A stretch of DNA of 64,000 bases from Herpetosiphon giganteus (GTDB taxonomy: Bacteria > Chloroflexota > Chloroflexia > Chloroflexales > Herpetosiphonaceae). Every line of letters starts with the position of its first letter. Within the stretch, counting starts at the first letter, position 1. The notes below the pieces were generated by a model. That model was not told the origin of the DNA, did not search any database, and was given only the letters and a program-made list of their open reading frames with translations. Shown piece after piece: positions 17,677 through 25,241 of the stretch. The stretch spans positions 1-64,000 of the forward strand of contig NZ_JAFBCZ010000030.1 in assembly GCF_016907925.1 (NCBI RefSeq), written 5' to 3'. Both the position numbers and the translations under genes were made by a program.

Positions 17677-18852
17677 CTAAGCAGTTTCAAGTGGCGCTGG
17701 CGCACCAAATTGCACCACCAACTCGCCATTGCGAAACACCGCGCGCAAGGCTGGCCGATCAGCCAACATTGTCGGCAAAATCATTTCGCGGCGGAAATTG
17801 CCAATTTCAATAAACAGCTGATCGCCACGTTTGGTCATATTGACTTTGTTAACTTCAACATGCGGCAAGGGCAAGCGTAATTCATATTGATCGCCTTGCT
17901 TGGTAATGTCCATGGTTTTGCCGACGTAAAACACATCAAGCGGATTGCGATCGCCAAACAACGCCGCGCCCACATCGGCCAAATCATCAAGGCCTTTGAT
18001 TTCACGCGAGTACATTGGCGCTTCCCAAATTGGCAGCGGCGTGAAAATATCGTGCACTTGAGCGCGATAGCTGGCCTGCACTTCTTGCATTTGCTCAATA
18101 AAGCTATGGCCGCGCACATCGCTTGGCATCACCCGATTGAGCACCACACCATCGACCGGATAGCCATACAAGGCCAAGTAGGTAGCTGCCCGCTGCGCCT
18201 CTTTGATAACCATGCGTTCAGGGTTGACCACCAAGCGATAGGAGCTGATCTTGGGATCGGCCAACGTTGCGCGGAGGGCTTCGACCTGCTCAACAAAGCG
18301 TGGCAAGGTATCGAACATATCCGAGGCTGGCACCAAGGCCCGAATCAAGGGCTTGGCCACTTTCATGGTGCTGGTTTCCCATTGCATCACCCGCGAAGCA
18401 TACCAGGTGAAGGTTTCGGGCATAGTCAACAAGCGCACGGTTTCGCCAGTTGGCGCTGCATCAACAATCACCGCATCGTAGTTGCCTTCTTTGGCCTGCT
18501 TGCGAATATGCAACAAGCTGACAACTTCTTCCATGCCTGGAATCACGGCTAATTCTTCGGCGGCAACTTCGTTTACGCCCTTGCGCTTGAGCAAATTGGA
18601 AACAAAGCCTTGCAACTCGCCCCAGTGTTGACGCACTTCTTCGAGCACATTAATTTCTTGCGCCCAGAGGTTATCGCTCAGTTGGGTTGGGCTAGCACCA
18701 ACTTGGCAATCAAGTGCATCGGCCAAGGAGTGGGCCACATCGGTGCTGACGACCAACGTTCGGTAGCCCATGCGCGCTGCCCGCACGGCGGTTGCCGCTG
18801 CGGTTGTGGTTTTACCAACGCCACCCTTGCCAAGATATAAAATCAAACGCAT
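17677..18852 (-). CDS. ArsA-family ATPase with C-terminal HSP20-like domain
   Basis: A 391-residue ATPase of the ArsA/Get3 type, with the deviant Walker A box GKGGVGKTT near the start and the DVAHSL and VDAAPTGET motifs. Only one ATPase half is present, unlike the double ArsA pump ATPase of E. coli. The last 90 residues, with YELRLPLPHVE and VNMTKRGDQLFI, look like the HSP20-like beta-sandwich added to many bacterial ArsA homologues. No arsenic genes are nearby, so a targeting or chaperone-like role is more likely than arsenite export. The start at 18852 has an AGGAA site. Confidence 0.88.
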   Translation of the reverse strand: MRLILYLGKGGVGKTTTAAATAVRAARMGYRTLVVSTDVAHSLADALDCQVGASPTQLSDNLWAQEINVLEEVRQHWGELQGFVSNLLKRKGVNEVAAEELAVIPGMEEVVSLLHIRKQAKEGNYDAVIVDAAPTGETVRLLTMPETFTWYASRVMQWETSTMKVAKPLIRALVPASDMFDTLPRFVEQVEALRATLADPKISSYRLVVNPERMVIKEAQRAATYLALYGYPVDGVVLNRVMPSDVRGHSFIEQMQEVQASYRAQVHDIFTPLPIWEAPMYSREIKGLDDLADVGAALFGDRNPLDVFYVGKTMDITKQGDQYELRLPLPHVEVNKVNMTKRGDQLFIEIGNFRREMILPTMLADRPALRAVFRNGELVVQFGAPAPLETA

Positions 18853-18998
18853 TGTATGTTCCTTTCGCTGCATTGCGAGAATACATGAATCGCTCGCTGC
18901 ACTGCTACATTGGACGTTATGGTCAACTGGGTAGTTGCAGCCTGTATTTATTATCGCATATCGTTGCTACGCAAATCGGCTTGCCGAGGTTTTTTTGA

Positions 18999-19421
18999 TT
19001 AAACCGCCAGCACCGCCGCGCCAATTACTCCATACCGCAACGCCTTGCCAAGCGTAATCCAGGCCAAACTTGGAACCCACGGTAGTTCCAAGGCTCCAGC
19101 CACGGCCACCAGCACATCGCCAATGATTGGCAACCATGCCAAAATTAAGGCTGGCGTGCCCCAACGCCCAAGCCAACGCTCAGCTCGTTGCATTCGTTCA
19201 GCCATTTTGTGATTGCGCTGATCGATGACTGTCCGTGCTCGTTGCCCAAGCCAAAACGTCGTAGCCGAGCCAAGCACATTGCCCAGTGTGGCAACCAACA
19301 ACGGCAACCACAACGATTCAGCATGCACGACCATTGCGGCCAACGCCGCCTCTGAACCAAGAGGCAAGACTGTTGCCGCCAAAAAACTAACCCCAAATAA
19401 ACTTAAATAGAGCCAAATCAT
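18999..19421 (-). CDS. DedA/YqaA-like membrane protein
   Basis: A 140-residue integral membrane protein of the SNARE-associated/VTT type (YqaA branch). The N-terminal hairpin with FLAATVLPLGSEAALAAMV, the GNVLGSATTFWLGQRA motif and the C-terminal helices are typical. DedA-type proteins help flip undecaprenyl phosphate or lipids. The ATG overlaps the end of the upstream flippase gene by four bases, so the two are probably translated together, which supports a lipid-transport context. Confidence 0.82.
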   Translation of the reverse strand: MIWLYLSLFGVSFLAATVLPLGSEAALAAMVVHAESLWLPLLVATLGNVLGSATTFWLGQRARTVIDQRNHKMAERMQRAERWLGRWGTPALILAWLPIIGDVLVAVAGALELPWVPSLAWITLGKALRYGVIGAAVLAV

Positions 19422-20917
19422 TGTATTTTTCCTTGTTGCCACCGCTGCCAGAGCAAGCCAATTTCCGCATTGCGGCCTAGCGCCAAAATCAGCATATAGC
19501 CAAGCAAACCGACCAGCGAGGCACTCGATAAACTCAGTAATAAGCTAGCAGTGCTGATTGGTTGCCATGCCCGCATCATCAGCCACGCCGCCACGCCAGC
19601 TACGCTACTGGCAAAACCAACCTGCCAAGTAAAACGCCAATTCAGCTGCATTGGTTGCTGCACAGTTTTTTGGGCTAGCCATGCCAAGGCCAAAGTTTCA
19701 GCCCATAACGAAACGGTCGTGGCCCAACCAAGCCCAGCCAAGCCCCAACGCCGCCACCACAAGGCCAAGCCAATTTGCAGCAACGCGCCCAGCACCCGCA
19801 TCACGCTGGGCCAGCGCGTATCGCCCATCGCATAGCTGAAGCGAATTAACAAGGTGCTGAGGGCCAAGGCTGGCAAGCCGGGCAATGCTGCCCAAAGCGC
19901 TGTGCTGGTCATCTGCACTGATTGTTGATCGAATGCGCCACGTTGCAGCAACAAGGCCACAATCTGTTGACACAAGACCATGCCCAAGACCATCAGCGGC
20001 AAGGTTAATAACAGCGACCAACGCCAACAACGGGCCAACCAAGCTTGCAAAGCCTGATAATTGCGCTCCAATACCAAGCCCGTCAAAATAGGAAACAGCA
20101 CCCGCCCAAGCACTTGCGGCAACAAAATAATCGGTACTTCGACAATTCGCCGCGCATACGTTTGGGCCGCAACTGAGCCAGCGCCAACCGTCGAAGCAAT
20201 GGCATTCTCAATCACGCTAATCAAATGCACCGAAACTAGCGAGGTTAATAATAATGGATAAGCATGGCGCAACACCGTGGGCAGTTGCGCTCCCCGCCAG
20301 CGCCAGCTTGGCAACCACGGCACATCGGCTTGCAACAAGGGAATTAATCGCAACACCGCGCCAACCACCAAGCCCCAGGCCAAGCCATAGACGCTGCCTG
20401 TTGACAACAAGGCAATTACTGGCACCAATTTCAACATCAAATCGGCCAAAGCTGGGCGCGTAAATTGCTCAAAGGCTTGATACCAAGCGCCGAGCACCGC
20501 CGAAAAACACATTACCGGAAAGGCCAACAAGCCAATGCGAATAATTTTGGCAGTCATCAGCAAGGTTGGTTGGTCGAAGCCAGGCCCAAATAAACGCGCT
20601 AATTGCACGGCGTAAAGCCAGCCCAAGCAGGTTAATGGCACTGCCGCCAAACCAACCAAGCCCAAACTGGCGCGCAGCGTGCGTGGGCTAGCAGCACGAT
20701 CATGCAAAATCATCGGCACTAAGCTTGGGCCAGCAATATCGCCCAATAAAAAGCCCATCAGCAAAACAACCGCCGCCCCCGCCAAATAGGCATCAGCGGT
20801 GGTGCTGGTGCCAAAAAAGTGGGCTAAAGCAAGCTTTTCAGCAAAACCCAGCACTTTATAAGCAGCTGTGGCGGCGATCAACATCAGTGAGGTTCGAACT
20901 ATGGTTGCAGGCTTCAT
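19418..20917 (-). CDS. murJ: MurJ/MviN-type lipid II flippase
   Basis: A 499-residue membrane protein with about 14 hydrophobic helices, of the MOP superfamily. The MurJ-like N-terminus ATAAYKVLGFAEKLALAHFFGTS and conserved ARR and RVLFP segments (YARRIVEVPIILLPQVLGRVLFP) are visible. MurJ moves lipid-linked peptidoglycan precursor across the membrane. It overlaps the DedA-like gene, forming a lipid-transport pair. Since it may instead carry other polyprenyl-linked sugars, the gene name is a family-level call. Confidence 0.82.
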   Translation of the reverse strand: MKPATIVRTSLMLIAATAAYKVLGFAEKLALAHFFGTSTTADAYLAGAAVVLLMGFLLGDIAGPSLVPMILHDRAASPRTLRASLGLVGLAAVPLTCLGWLYAVQLARLFGPGFDQPTLLMTAKIIRIGLLAFPVMCFSAVLGAWYQAFEQFTRPALADLMLKLVPVIALLSTGSVYGLAWGLVVGAVLRLIPLLQADVPWLPSWRWRGAQLPTVLRHAYPLLLTSLVSVHLISVIENAIASTVGAGSVAAQTYARRIVEVPIILLPQVLGRVLFPILTGLVLERNYQALQAWLARCWRWSLLLTLPLMVLGMVLCQQIVALLLQRGAFDQQSVQMTSTALWAALPGLPALALSTLLIRFSYAMGDTRWPSVMRVLGALLQIGLALWWRRWGLAGLGWATTVSLWAETLALAWLAQKTVQQPMQLNWRFTWQVGFASSVAGVAAWLMMRAWQPISTASLLLSLSSASLVGLLGYMLILALGRNAEIGLLWQRWQQGKIQ

Positions 20918-20943
20918 AGATACTCATTTAATCAAATTGCTCG

Positions 20944-20949
20944 TATAAT
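20944..20949 (+). promoter_or_regulatory. TATAAT box seven bases before a start codon
   Basis: A perfect TATAAT lies so close to the ATG at 20957 that the transcript would begin at or next to the start codon. No Shine-Dalgarno sequence is present in between. The -35 region is weak (TACTCA at 17-bp spacing). This suggests a leaderless mRNA. Confidence 0.45.
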
Positions 20950-20956
20950 TGACATT

Positions 20957-21454
20957 ATGCAACACCAAACCGAACAATTAAGCGATGGGCAACGCCTCAA
21001 TGCGGCCCAGATTTGGGCATTTTTAGCCAAAGCCTCGGTTGGGCGCTTGGCGACACACGATCATGCCCGCAATCAAAGCAACCTTGCGCCGCTGTTTTTT
21101 GTCTGCGAAGCGCCGCATATTTATTTTGCAACCCAACCAGGCCATAAGCTTAGTTTGTTGCGCCGCTATCCGCAAGGCGTTGGTTTGCAAGCAGATGCCT
21201 TTGAGCCAACTGGCTCAACCAGCGTTTTTGTGTGGGGCCGTTACCGCGATGTGCCGCTTGGCGCAGAATACGCCCATGCCACCCGCTTGCTGGCCTTCAA
21301 ATATGGCACTGGCTTTTGGCAACAAATTCTCGATCAAGCAAGCAAAGCCTTGAAAGCTGGGCCACGCGCTATCATCAACACGATTAGCCAAGCAACCACT
21401 GGCTGCATCCAGATCGAACGCATCGGTGGGCGGCACTGGGAGCATGGCCTATGA
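20957..21454 (+). CDS. Pyridoxamine 5'-phosphate oxidase-related FMN-binding protein
   Basis: A 165-residue split-barrel protein related to PNPOx. The N-terminal helix with IWAFLAKASVGRLATHD, the beta-strand APLFFVCEAPHIYFATQPGHKLSLLRRYP and the barrel end VFVWGRYRDVP are characteristic, with the lysine of GHKL placed to touch the FMN phosphate. It overlaps the next gene by four bases. Substrate unknown. The start lacks a ribosome binding site and may be leaderless. Confidence 0.85.
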   Translation: MQHQTEQLSDGQRLNAAQIWAFLAKASVGRLATHDHARNQSNLAPLFFVCEAPHIYFATQPGHKLSLLRRYPQGVGLQADAFEPTGSTSVFVWGRYRDVPLGAEYAHATRLLAFKYGTGFWQQILDQASKALKAGPRAIINTISQATTGCIQIERIGGRHWEHGL

Positions 21455-21858
21455 TGCGTATTTTAGCGCCAGCAGAAGCTTTGGCCTTGCTCGATGAGCT
21501 GCAAGTGCTACGCATCGCTGGCTTTGATCAAGCACGCGAGGCTAGTTATGCAGTGCCTTTGGCCTTTGTGCGCCGCGATCAAACTTTGTTGATTGCCTTG
21601 CGGGCAGCAGGCCGCTTGGCGCAACTGTTACAGCAGCAACCCACTGGTTGGTGCATAGAAGCTGATCAAATCAACCCCGATTGGACGTTTCGCTCAGTCG
21701 TGGCCGAAGCCAGCGCCCAGCCCTTAACCGATAGCAGCATTGCGCTAGTAGCCTTGGCCGAACGCTATGGCCGCAATTGGCCGCAATGGCGACCAAACGC
21801 CCCAATTCAAGCCTTTTCATTAGAGCTAGCGGCGATCCAAGGCCGCCATAAAAGCTAA
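21451..21858 (+). CDS. Hypothetical protein (135 aa), PPOX-linked
   Basis: A 135-residue soluble protein beginning MMRILAPAEALALLDELQVLRIAG. The pattern of strands (SYAVPLAFVRRDQTLLIAL, TGWCIEADQI) is compatible with another split-barrel fold, perhaps a partner subunit of the preceding protein, but no family signature is certain. It overlaps the upstream gene (ATGA) and is followed after nine bases by an SRPBCC gene, so it is a genuine operon member. Function unknown. Confidence 0.8.
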   Translation: MMRILAPAEALALLDELQVLRIAGFDQAREASYAVPLAFVRRDQTLLIALRAAGRLAQLLQQQPTGWCIEADQINPDWTFRSVVAEASAQPLTDSSIALVALAERYGRNWPQWRPNAPIQAFSLELAAIQGRHKS

Positions 21859-21867
21859 GGAGCGCCG

Positions 21868-22308
21868 ATGATCACCGTGACCCGTGAACGCCAGCTACGC
21901 CGCCCAATCAGCGAATTATGGCAACTCTTGGCCAATCCGCACAATTTGCCGCGCATTTTGCCGCAGATTGCCCGAGTTGAAGTCAGCGAACCAACCAGCG
22001 CTGCGCAGCCACTAACCGCCTATTTCGATTTTGGCGCACACCTTGGCACGCAGGCGGCCCAAGGCACATTTAGCACGATCGAGCAACAATCGATTCGCTT
22101 TGAAGCCGAACAACCCTTGCCGATTGTGGCCCATTGGCAACTCCAACCCCAAGCCAATAGCACCAAAGTTCATGCCAGCCTAAGCTTCGATCTCAAGCCA
22201 ATATTAGGCCCAGCCGCCAAAGTTGTGCCGCTCAGCATGGTCAAAAGCGAAATTACTCGCGAGCTAGAGCAAGCCTTGCGCCGCATCGAACGCTTGGCAT
22301 TAAGCTAA
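21868..22308 (+). CDS. SRPBCC superfamily protein
   Basis: A 146-residue START/Bet v1-like protein (polyketide cyclase/dehydrase type). The start ITVTRERQLRRPISELWQLLANPHNLPRILPQI is the typical first strand and helix of the hydrophobic-pocket fold, and the C-terminal long helix is present. A GGAG site precedes the ATG. It sits in an operon between a PPOX-like pair and a sugar phosphotransferase; the bound lipid or other ligand is unknown. Confidence 0.82.
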   Translation: MITVTRERQLRRPISELWQLLANPHNLPRILPQIARVEVSEPTSAAQPLTAYFDFGAHLGTQAAQGTFSTIEQQSIRFEAEQPLPIVAHWQLQPQANSTKVHASLSFDLKPILGPAAKVVPLSMVKSEITRELEQALRRIERLALS

Positions 22309-22317
22309 AGGATAGCT

Positions 22318-22935
22318 ATGCAACCATCGCCGCTCGCTTCAAGTAAACGCTGCTTTGATTTGATTGTGGCTGGATTGGCACTCGTACTGCTTAGCCCATT
22401 GTTGCTGCTGATTGCTGTCGCAATTAAATTAACCTCGCGTGGCCCGATTTTCTACAATCGCCCACGGGTCGGGCTGGCTGGCCGAGAATTTCCCTTCTAT
22501 AAATTTCGCACCATGGTCGTTAATGCAGAACGCCAAGGCTTAGGCCTCGAAATCGCCTACAACGATCAGCGCATTACCCGCGTTGGCCAATGGCTGCGGC
22601 GTTGGAGCTGCGACGAATTGCCGCAATTATTGAATGTGCTGCGTGGTGAGATGAGCTTAATCGGCCCCCGCCCCAGCTTGCCCGAACAAGTAGCGCGCTA
22701 TACACCCGCACAGCGCCAACGTTTAGCGGTTCGGCCTGGGATCACTGGTTGGGCGCAAGTCAATGGCCGCAACGACATCGATTGGGAAGCCAGAATTCAG
22801 CTTGATTGTTGGTATATTGCGCATTGGAGTTGGCGGCTCGATTTGCTGATTCTTTGGCGCACAATCGGCGCAATCGTGCGGCCCGTTGGCATTTATGGAC
22901 GCGATGGCGTGGCCAAAGATTTGCGAGGCAAATAG
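22318..22935 (+). CDS. Bacterial sugar transferase (PglC-like)
   Basis: This 205-residue monotopic phosphoglycosyl transferase places a sugar phosphate on undecaprenyl phosphate. It shows the membrane hairpin (about 14-35), the KFRTM motif, the catalytic DE pair in RRWSCDELPQLLNVLRGEMSLIGPRP and WAQVNGRN. Length matches the small PglC class. The next gene starts on its stop codon and encodes a PglD-like acetyltransferase, the same pair as in bacillosamine-type pathways. Confidence 0.92.
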   Translation: MQPSPLASSKRCFDLIVAGLALVLLSPLLLLIAVAIKLTSRGPIFYNRPRVGLAGREFPFYKFRTMVVNAERQGLGLEIAYNDQRITRVGQWLRRWSCDELPQLLNVLRGEMSLIGPRPSLPEQVARYTPAQRQRLAVRPGITGWAQVNGRNDIDWEARIQLDCWYIAHWSWRLDLLILWRTIGAIVRPVGIYGRDGVAKDLRGK

Positions 22936-23567
22936 TGCGCCCAGTGATTATTGTGGGCACTGGTGGCCATGCCCGCGAAGTTGGCGAAATTGTGCAGTCC
23001 CAACATGCGGCGGGTCAAGGCGGCCCACTGCATGGCATGCTCACCGATGATCAAAGCCAACATGGAACAACCAGCCTCGGCATTCAAATTTTAGGCCCAA
23101 TCGCTTGGCTAGCAACCCGTTTGGCCCAATTTAGCGTGATTATCGCGATTGGCGATAATACCACCCGCCAGCGAATTGCCCACCAATTTGGCTCAGAGCT
23201 ACACGCAGCCAACGCAATCTCCCCCCATGCCATCATCTCGCCCCACGCCACAATTGGCGCAGGTGCAATGCTTTTTCCCAACGCGGTTGTTGGCCCTTTA
23301 GCCAGCATTGGCCCACATAGCATTGTGAATGTTGGGGCCAGCATCAGCCACGATAGCACTGTTGGCGCATTTTCCAACCTCAACCCAGGCTCGCATGTCG
23401 CTGGCAATTGTCAGCTTGGCGAAGGTGTGGCGCTCGGCATGGGTGCAAATGTCATCCAAGGCCGCAGCATTGGCGCGTGGACGGTGATAGGAGCAGGAGC
23501 CGTGGTTATTCGCGATCTGCCAAGCCATGCTAAGGCAGTTGGCGTACCAACGCGCTTGTTAATTTGA
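22935..23567 (+). CDS. PglD/NeuD-like sugar O/N-acetyltransferase
   Basis: A 210-residue acyltransferase with an N-terminal Rossmann part (VIIVGTGGHAREVGEI) and a C-terminal left-handed beta-helix made of hexapeptide repeats (I-G-A-G and V-G-P-type turns from about residue 95). The catalytic His of this family is likely in NVGASISHDST. The GTG start at 22935 overlaps the TAG of the previous gene; a longer frame upstream lies inside that gene and is rejected. Acetyl-CoA-dependent acylation of an amino- or nucleotide-sugar is expected. Confidence 0.88.
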   Translation: MRPVIIVGTGGHAREVGEIVQSQHAAGQGGPLHGMLTDDQSQHGTTSLGIQILGPIAWLATRLAQFSVIIAIGDNTTRQRIAHQFGSELHAANAISPHAIISPHATIGAGAMLFPNAVVGPLASIGPHSIVNVGASISHDSTVGAFSNLNPGSHVAGNCQLGEGVALGMGANVIQGRSIGAWTVIGAGAVVIRDLPSHAKAVGVPTRLLI

Positions 23568-23636
23568 TCCACGAAGGACACGAAGGGCACGAAGGACGGA
23601 AACCGCGAAGAGCACGAAGAACGCGAAGGTTTCGTG
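23568..23636. repeat. 9-bp CACGAAG-type repeats
   Basis: Seven or more units of the form CACGAAGGN, CGCGAAGAN occur head to tail. The wording is shared with 17478-17520 and 57805-57925. It begins right behind the stop of the acetyltransferase gene. Confidence 0.75.
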
Positions 23637-23773
23637 TTGGCCACAGATTGACTCAGATTGACTCAGATGATTGTTCCCATAGCCATCAGTCCATAGCCAC
23701 CCATCCTCTGCTGCGATGTAGTTAATGTTTAGCCACTGAACCTCCGACCCCTGGCCCCTAGACCGCGACCCCA

Positions 23774-23864
23774 TTTTGCCTTTTGCCTTTTGCCTTTTGC
23801 CTTTTGCCTTCTGCCTTCTGCCTTTTGATTTTAGCCCTTCATCCCTCATCCCTCATCCTTCATC
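23774..23864. repeat. Heptanucleotide tandem repeat tract
   Basis: Five TTTTGCC, two TTCTGCC and one TTTTGAT units run without gaps from 23774 to 23829, followed by CTTCATC, CCTCATC, CCTCATC and CTTCATC (23837-23864). No gene is seen in 23568-24026. Confidence 0.92.
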
Positions 23865-24026
23865 CTTTCCGTTAGCCAAATCCTCAAAGATAGGAGCATT
23901 GGCGCTTGCTAAATTTCACGAATAGTACGATTATGTGTAGAATAGAGCATGGCCCCCAGCCTGTGGGTTGACCAGAGAAGCGAAGGCTGCGATCAATCAT
24001 TGACGATTTTGCCTGTGGGGGTTGCG

Positions 24027-25229
24027 ATGGCAACTCAGAAAAAATTGCTCGCTTCACGGGCTCAAATAGCCTTAGTTAAAATGAGCGAACAATCTGTGCA
24101 ACAACGAATTACCGGCACGCTTGCCGACGAAATTGGCGAGCGGCCTGCAACTTCAACTGCCGAGGCGCGCGCCGCTGCGGTGATTGCGGCCCAAATGCGC
24201 CAAGTTGGCCTCGAAGTTGGGGTCCAAACTTTCTCGGCTGCGGCTGCGCCCAGCGCAGGCTTAGGCTTGCTGGCTGGCATTGGTTTGCTGGCGCTTGGCT
24301 TGGGCTGGTGGTTGCCCTATCCTTCAATCGCCTTGCTGGTGCTGTTGCTATTACTGGCTGTGCGCGAATTGCATGGGCCGCCAATTTTGGCGAGTTTATT
24401 GCGCCAACGCCCTAGCCAAAATGTAATTGGCACTCGGGCCGCTACCCGCACTCCACGCGCGCGAATTGTGCTGTTATGTCATCTTGATTCGCCACGCATG
24501 CTCACGCCACGCCGAGCTAGTTGGCTGCGCGTCTGGCTGCTCAGCATTCCTTTTGGCTTTAGTTTGGGCTTAGTCGCGCTTGGGATTGCTATTTTTCTGC
24601 CTGCTTGGCATAGTGTGCTATTAATTCCCGCTTTGTTGCTCTTGGTATGTTTGCTGGTTGTGCTACGCCGTGAATCACGAGCCGAATGGACAGTTGGCGC
24701 GGTTGATGCCGCCGCTGTTGGAACCGCAATTGCCCTCGCCGCCGATTGGCCACAACGTGATGATGTTGAGTTGTGGGTCGTGGCCCTCGGTGCAGGAGCC
24801 GCCGCAGGCTCAGGTATTCAAGCCTTGCTCAACAGCTATCCCTTCCCCAAAGACGAAACGTGGTTTATCAATTTGCCATGGCTTGGGCGCGGCAATTTGA
24901 CGATTGTGGCTGGCGAAGGCTTGTGGCACGAACGTAAGCCCGATCAGCAACTGGCCAAAATGTTCCACGAACTGCAATCTGCTAGCGCACCACTGATTCG
25001 CTCGGCCTATCGTGGCGAACGGCTTGATAGCGCCCGACTTTTGGCCTTGGGCTATCACGCAATCAGCGTCGTTGGGCTTAAATCTGATGGCACGGCAGCG
25101 GGCTTCCGCCAGCCAGATGACGAAACCCGCTTGCTTTCTGTGCCGCAAATGGAATTGGCTTTGCGCGTGTTGCGGCGCGTACTCGATCGCTTTGCCCGCA
25201 ACCAAAGCAACGAGCCACAACTGCCCTAA
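24027..25229 (+). CDS. M28-peptidase-like membrane protein, probably degenerate
   Basis: A 400-residue protein related to M28 aminopeptidases, with a membrane insert of several helices (about 80-110 and 165-215). It keeps the first ligand motif CHLDSP and a later GAVDAAAVGT, and a C-terminal YHAISVVGLKSDG similar to the last part of the fold. The Glu-Glu pair and the terminal His expected for a working zinc site are not visible, so it may not be a peptidase. The ATG at 24027 has a G-rich site upstream; ATG at 24081 is an alternative. It converges on the PepSY gene. Confidence 0.78.
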   Translation: MATQKKLLASRAQIALVKMSEQSVQQRITGTLADEIGERPATSTAEARAAAVIAAQMRQVGLEVGVQTFSAAAAPSAGLGLLAGIGLLALGLGWWLPYPSIALLVLLLLLAVRELHGPPILASLLRQRPSQNVIGTRAATRTPRARIVLLCHLDSPRMLTPRRASWLRVWLLSIPFGFSLGLVALGIAIFLPAWHSVLLIPALLLLVCLLVVLRRESRAEWTVGAVDAAAVGTAIALAADWPQRDDVELWVVALGAGAAAGSGIQALLNSYPFPKDETWFINLPWLGRGNLTIVAGEGLWHERKPDQQLAKMFHELQSASAPLIRSAYRGERLDSARLLALGYHAISVVGLKSDGTAAGFRQPDDETRLLSVPQMELALRVLRRVLDRFARNQSNEPQLP

Positions 25230-25241
25230 CCATGCGTGCAA

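Noticed and set aside
22806-22934. Longer start for the PglD-like gene
   Set aside because: The added residues overlap the sugar transferase in another frame; the GTG at 22935 gives the typical VIIVGTGGHA opening.
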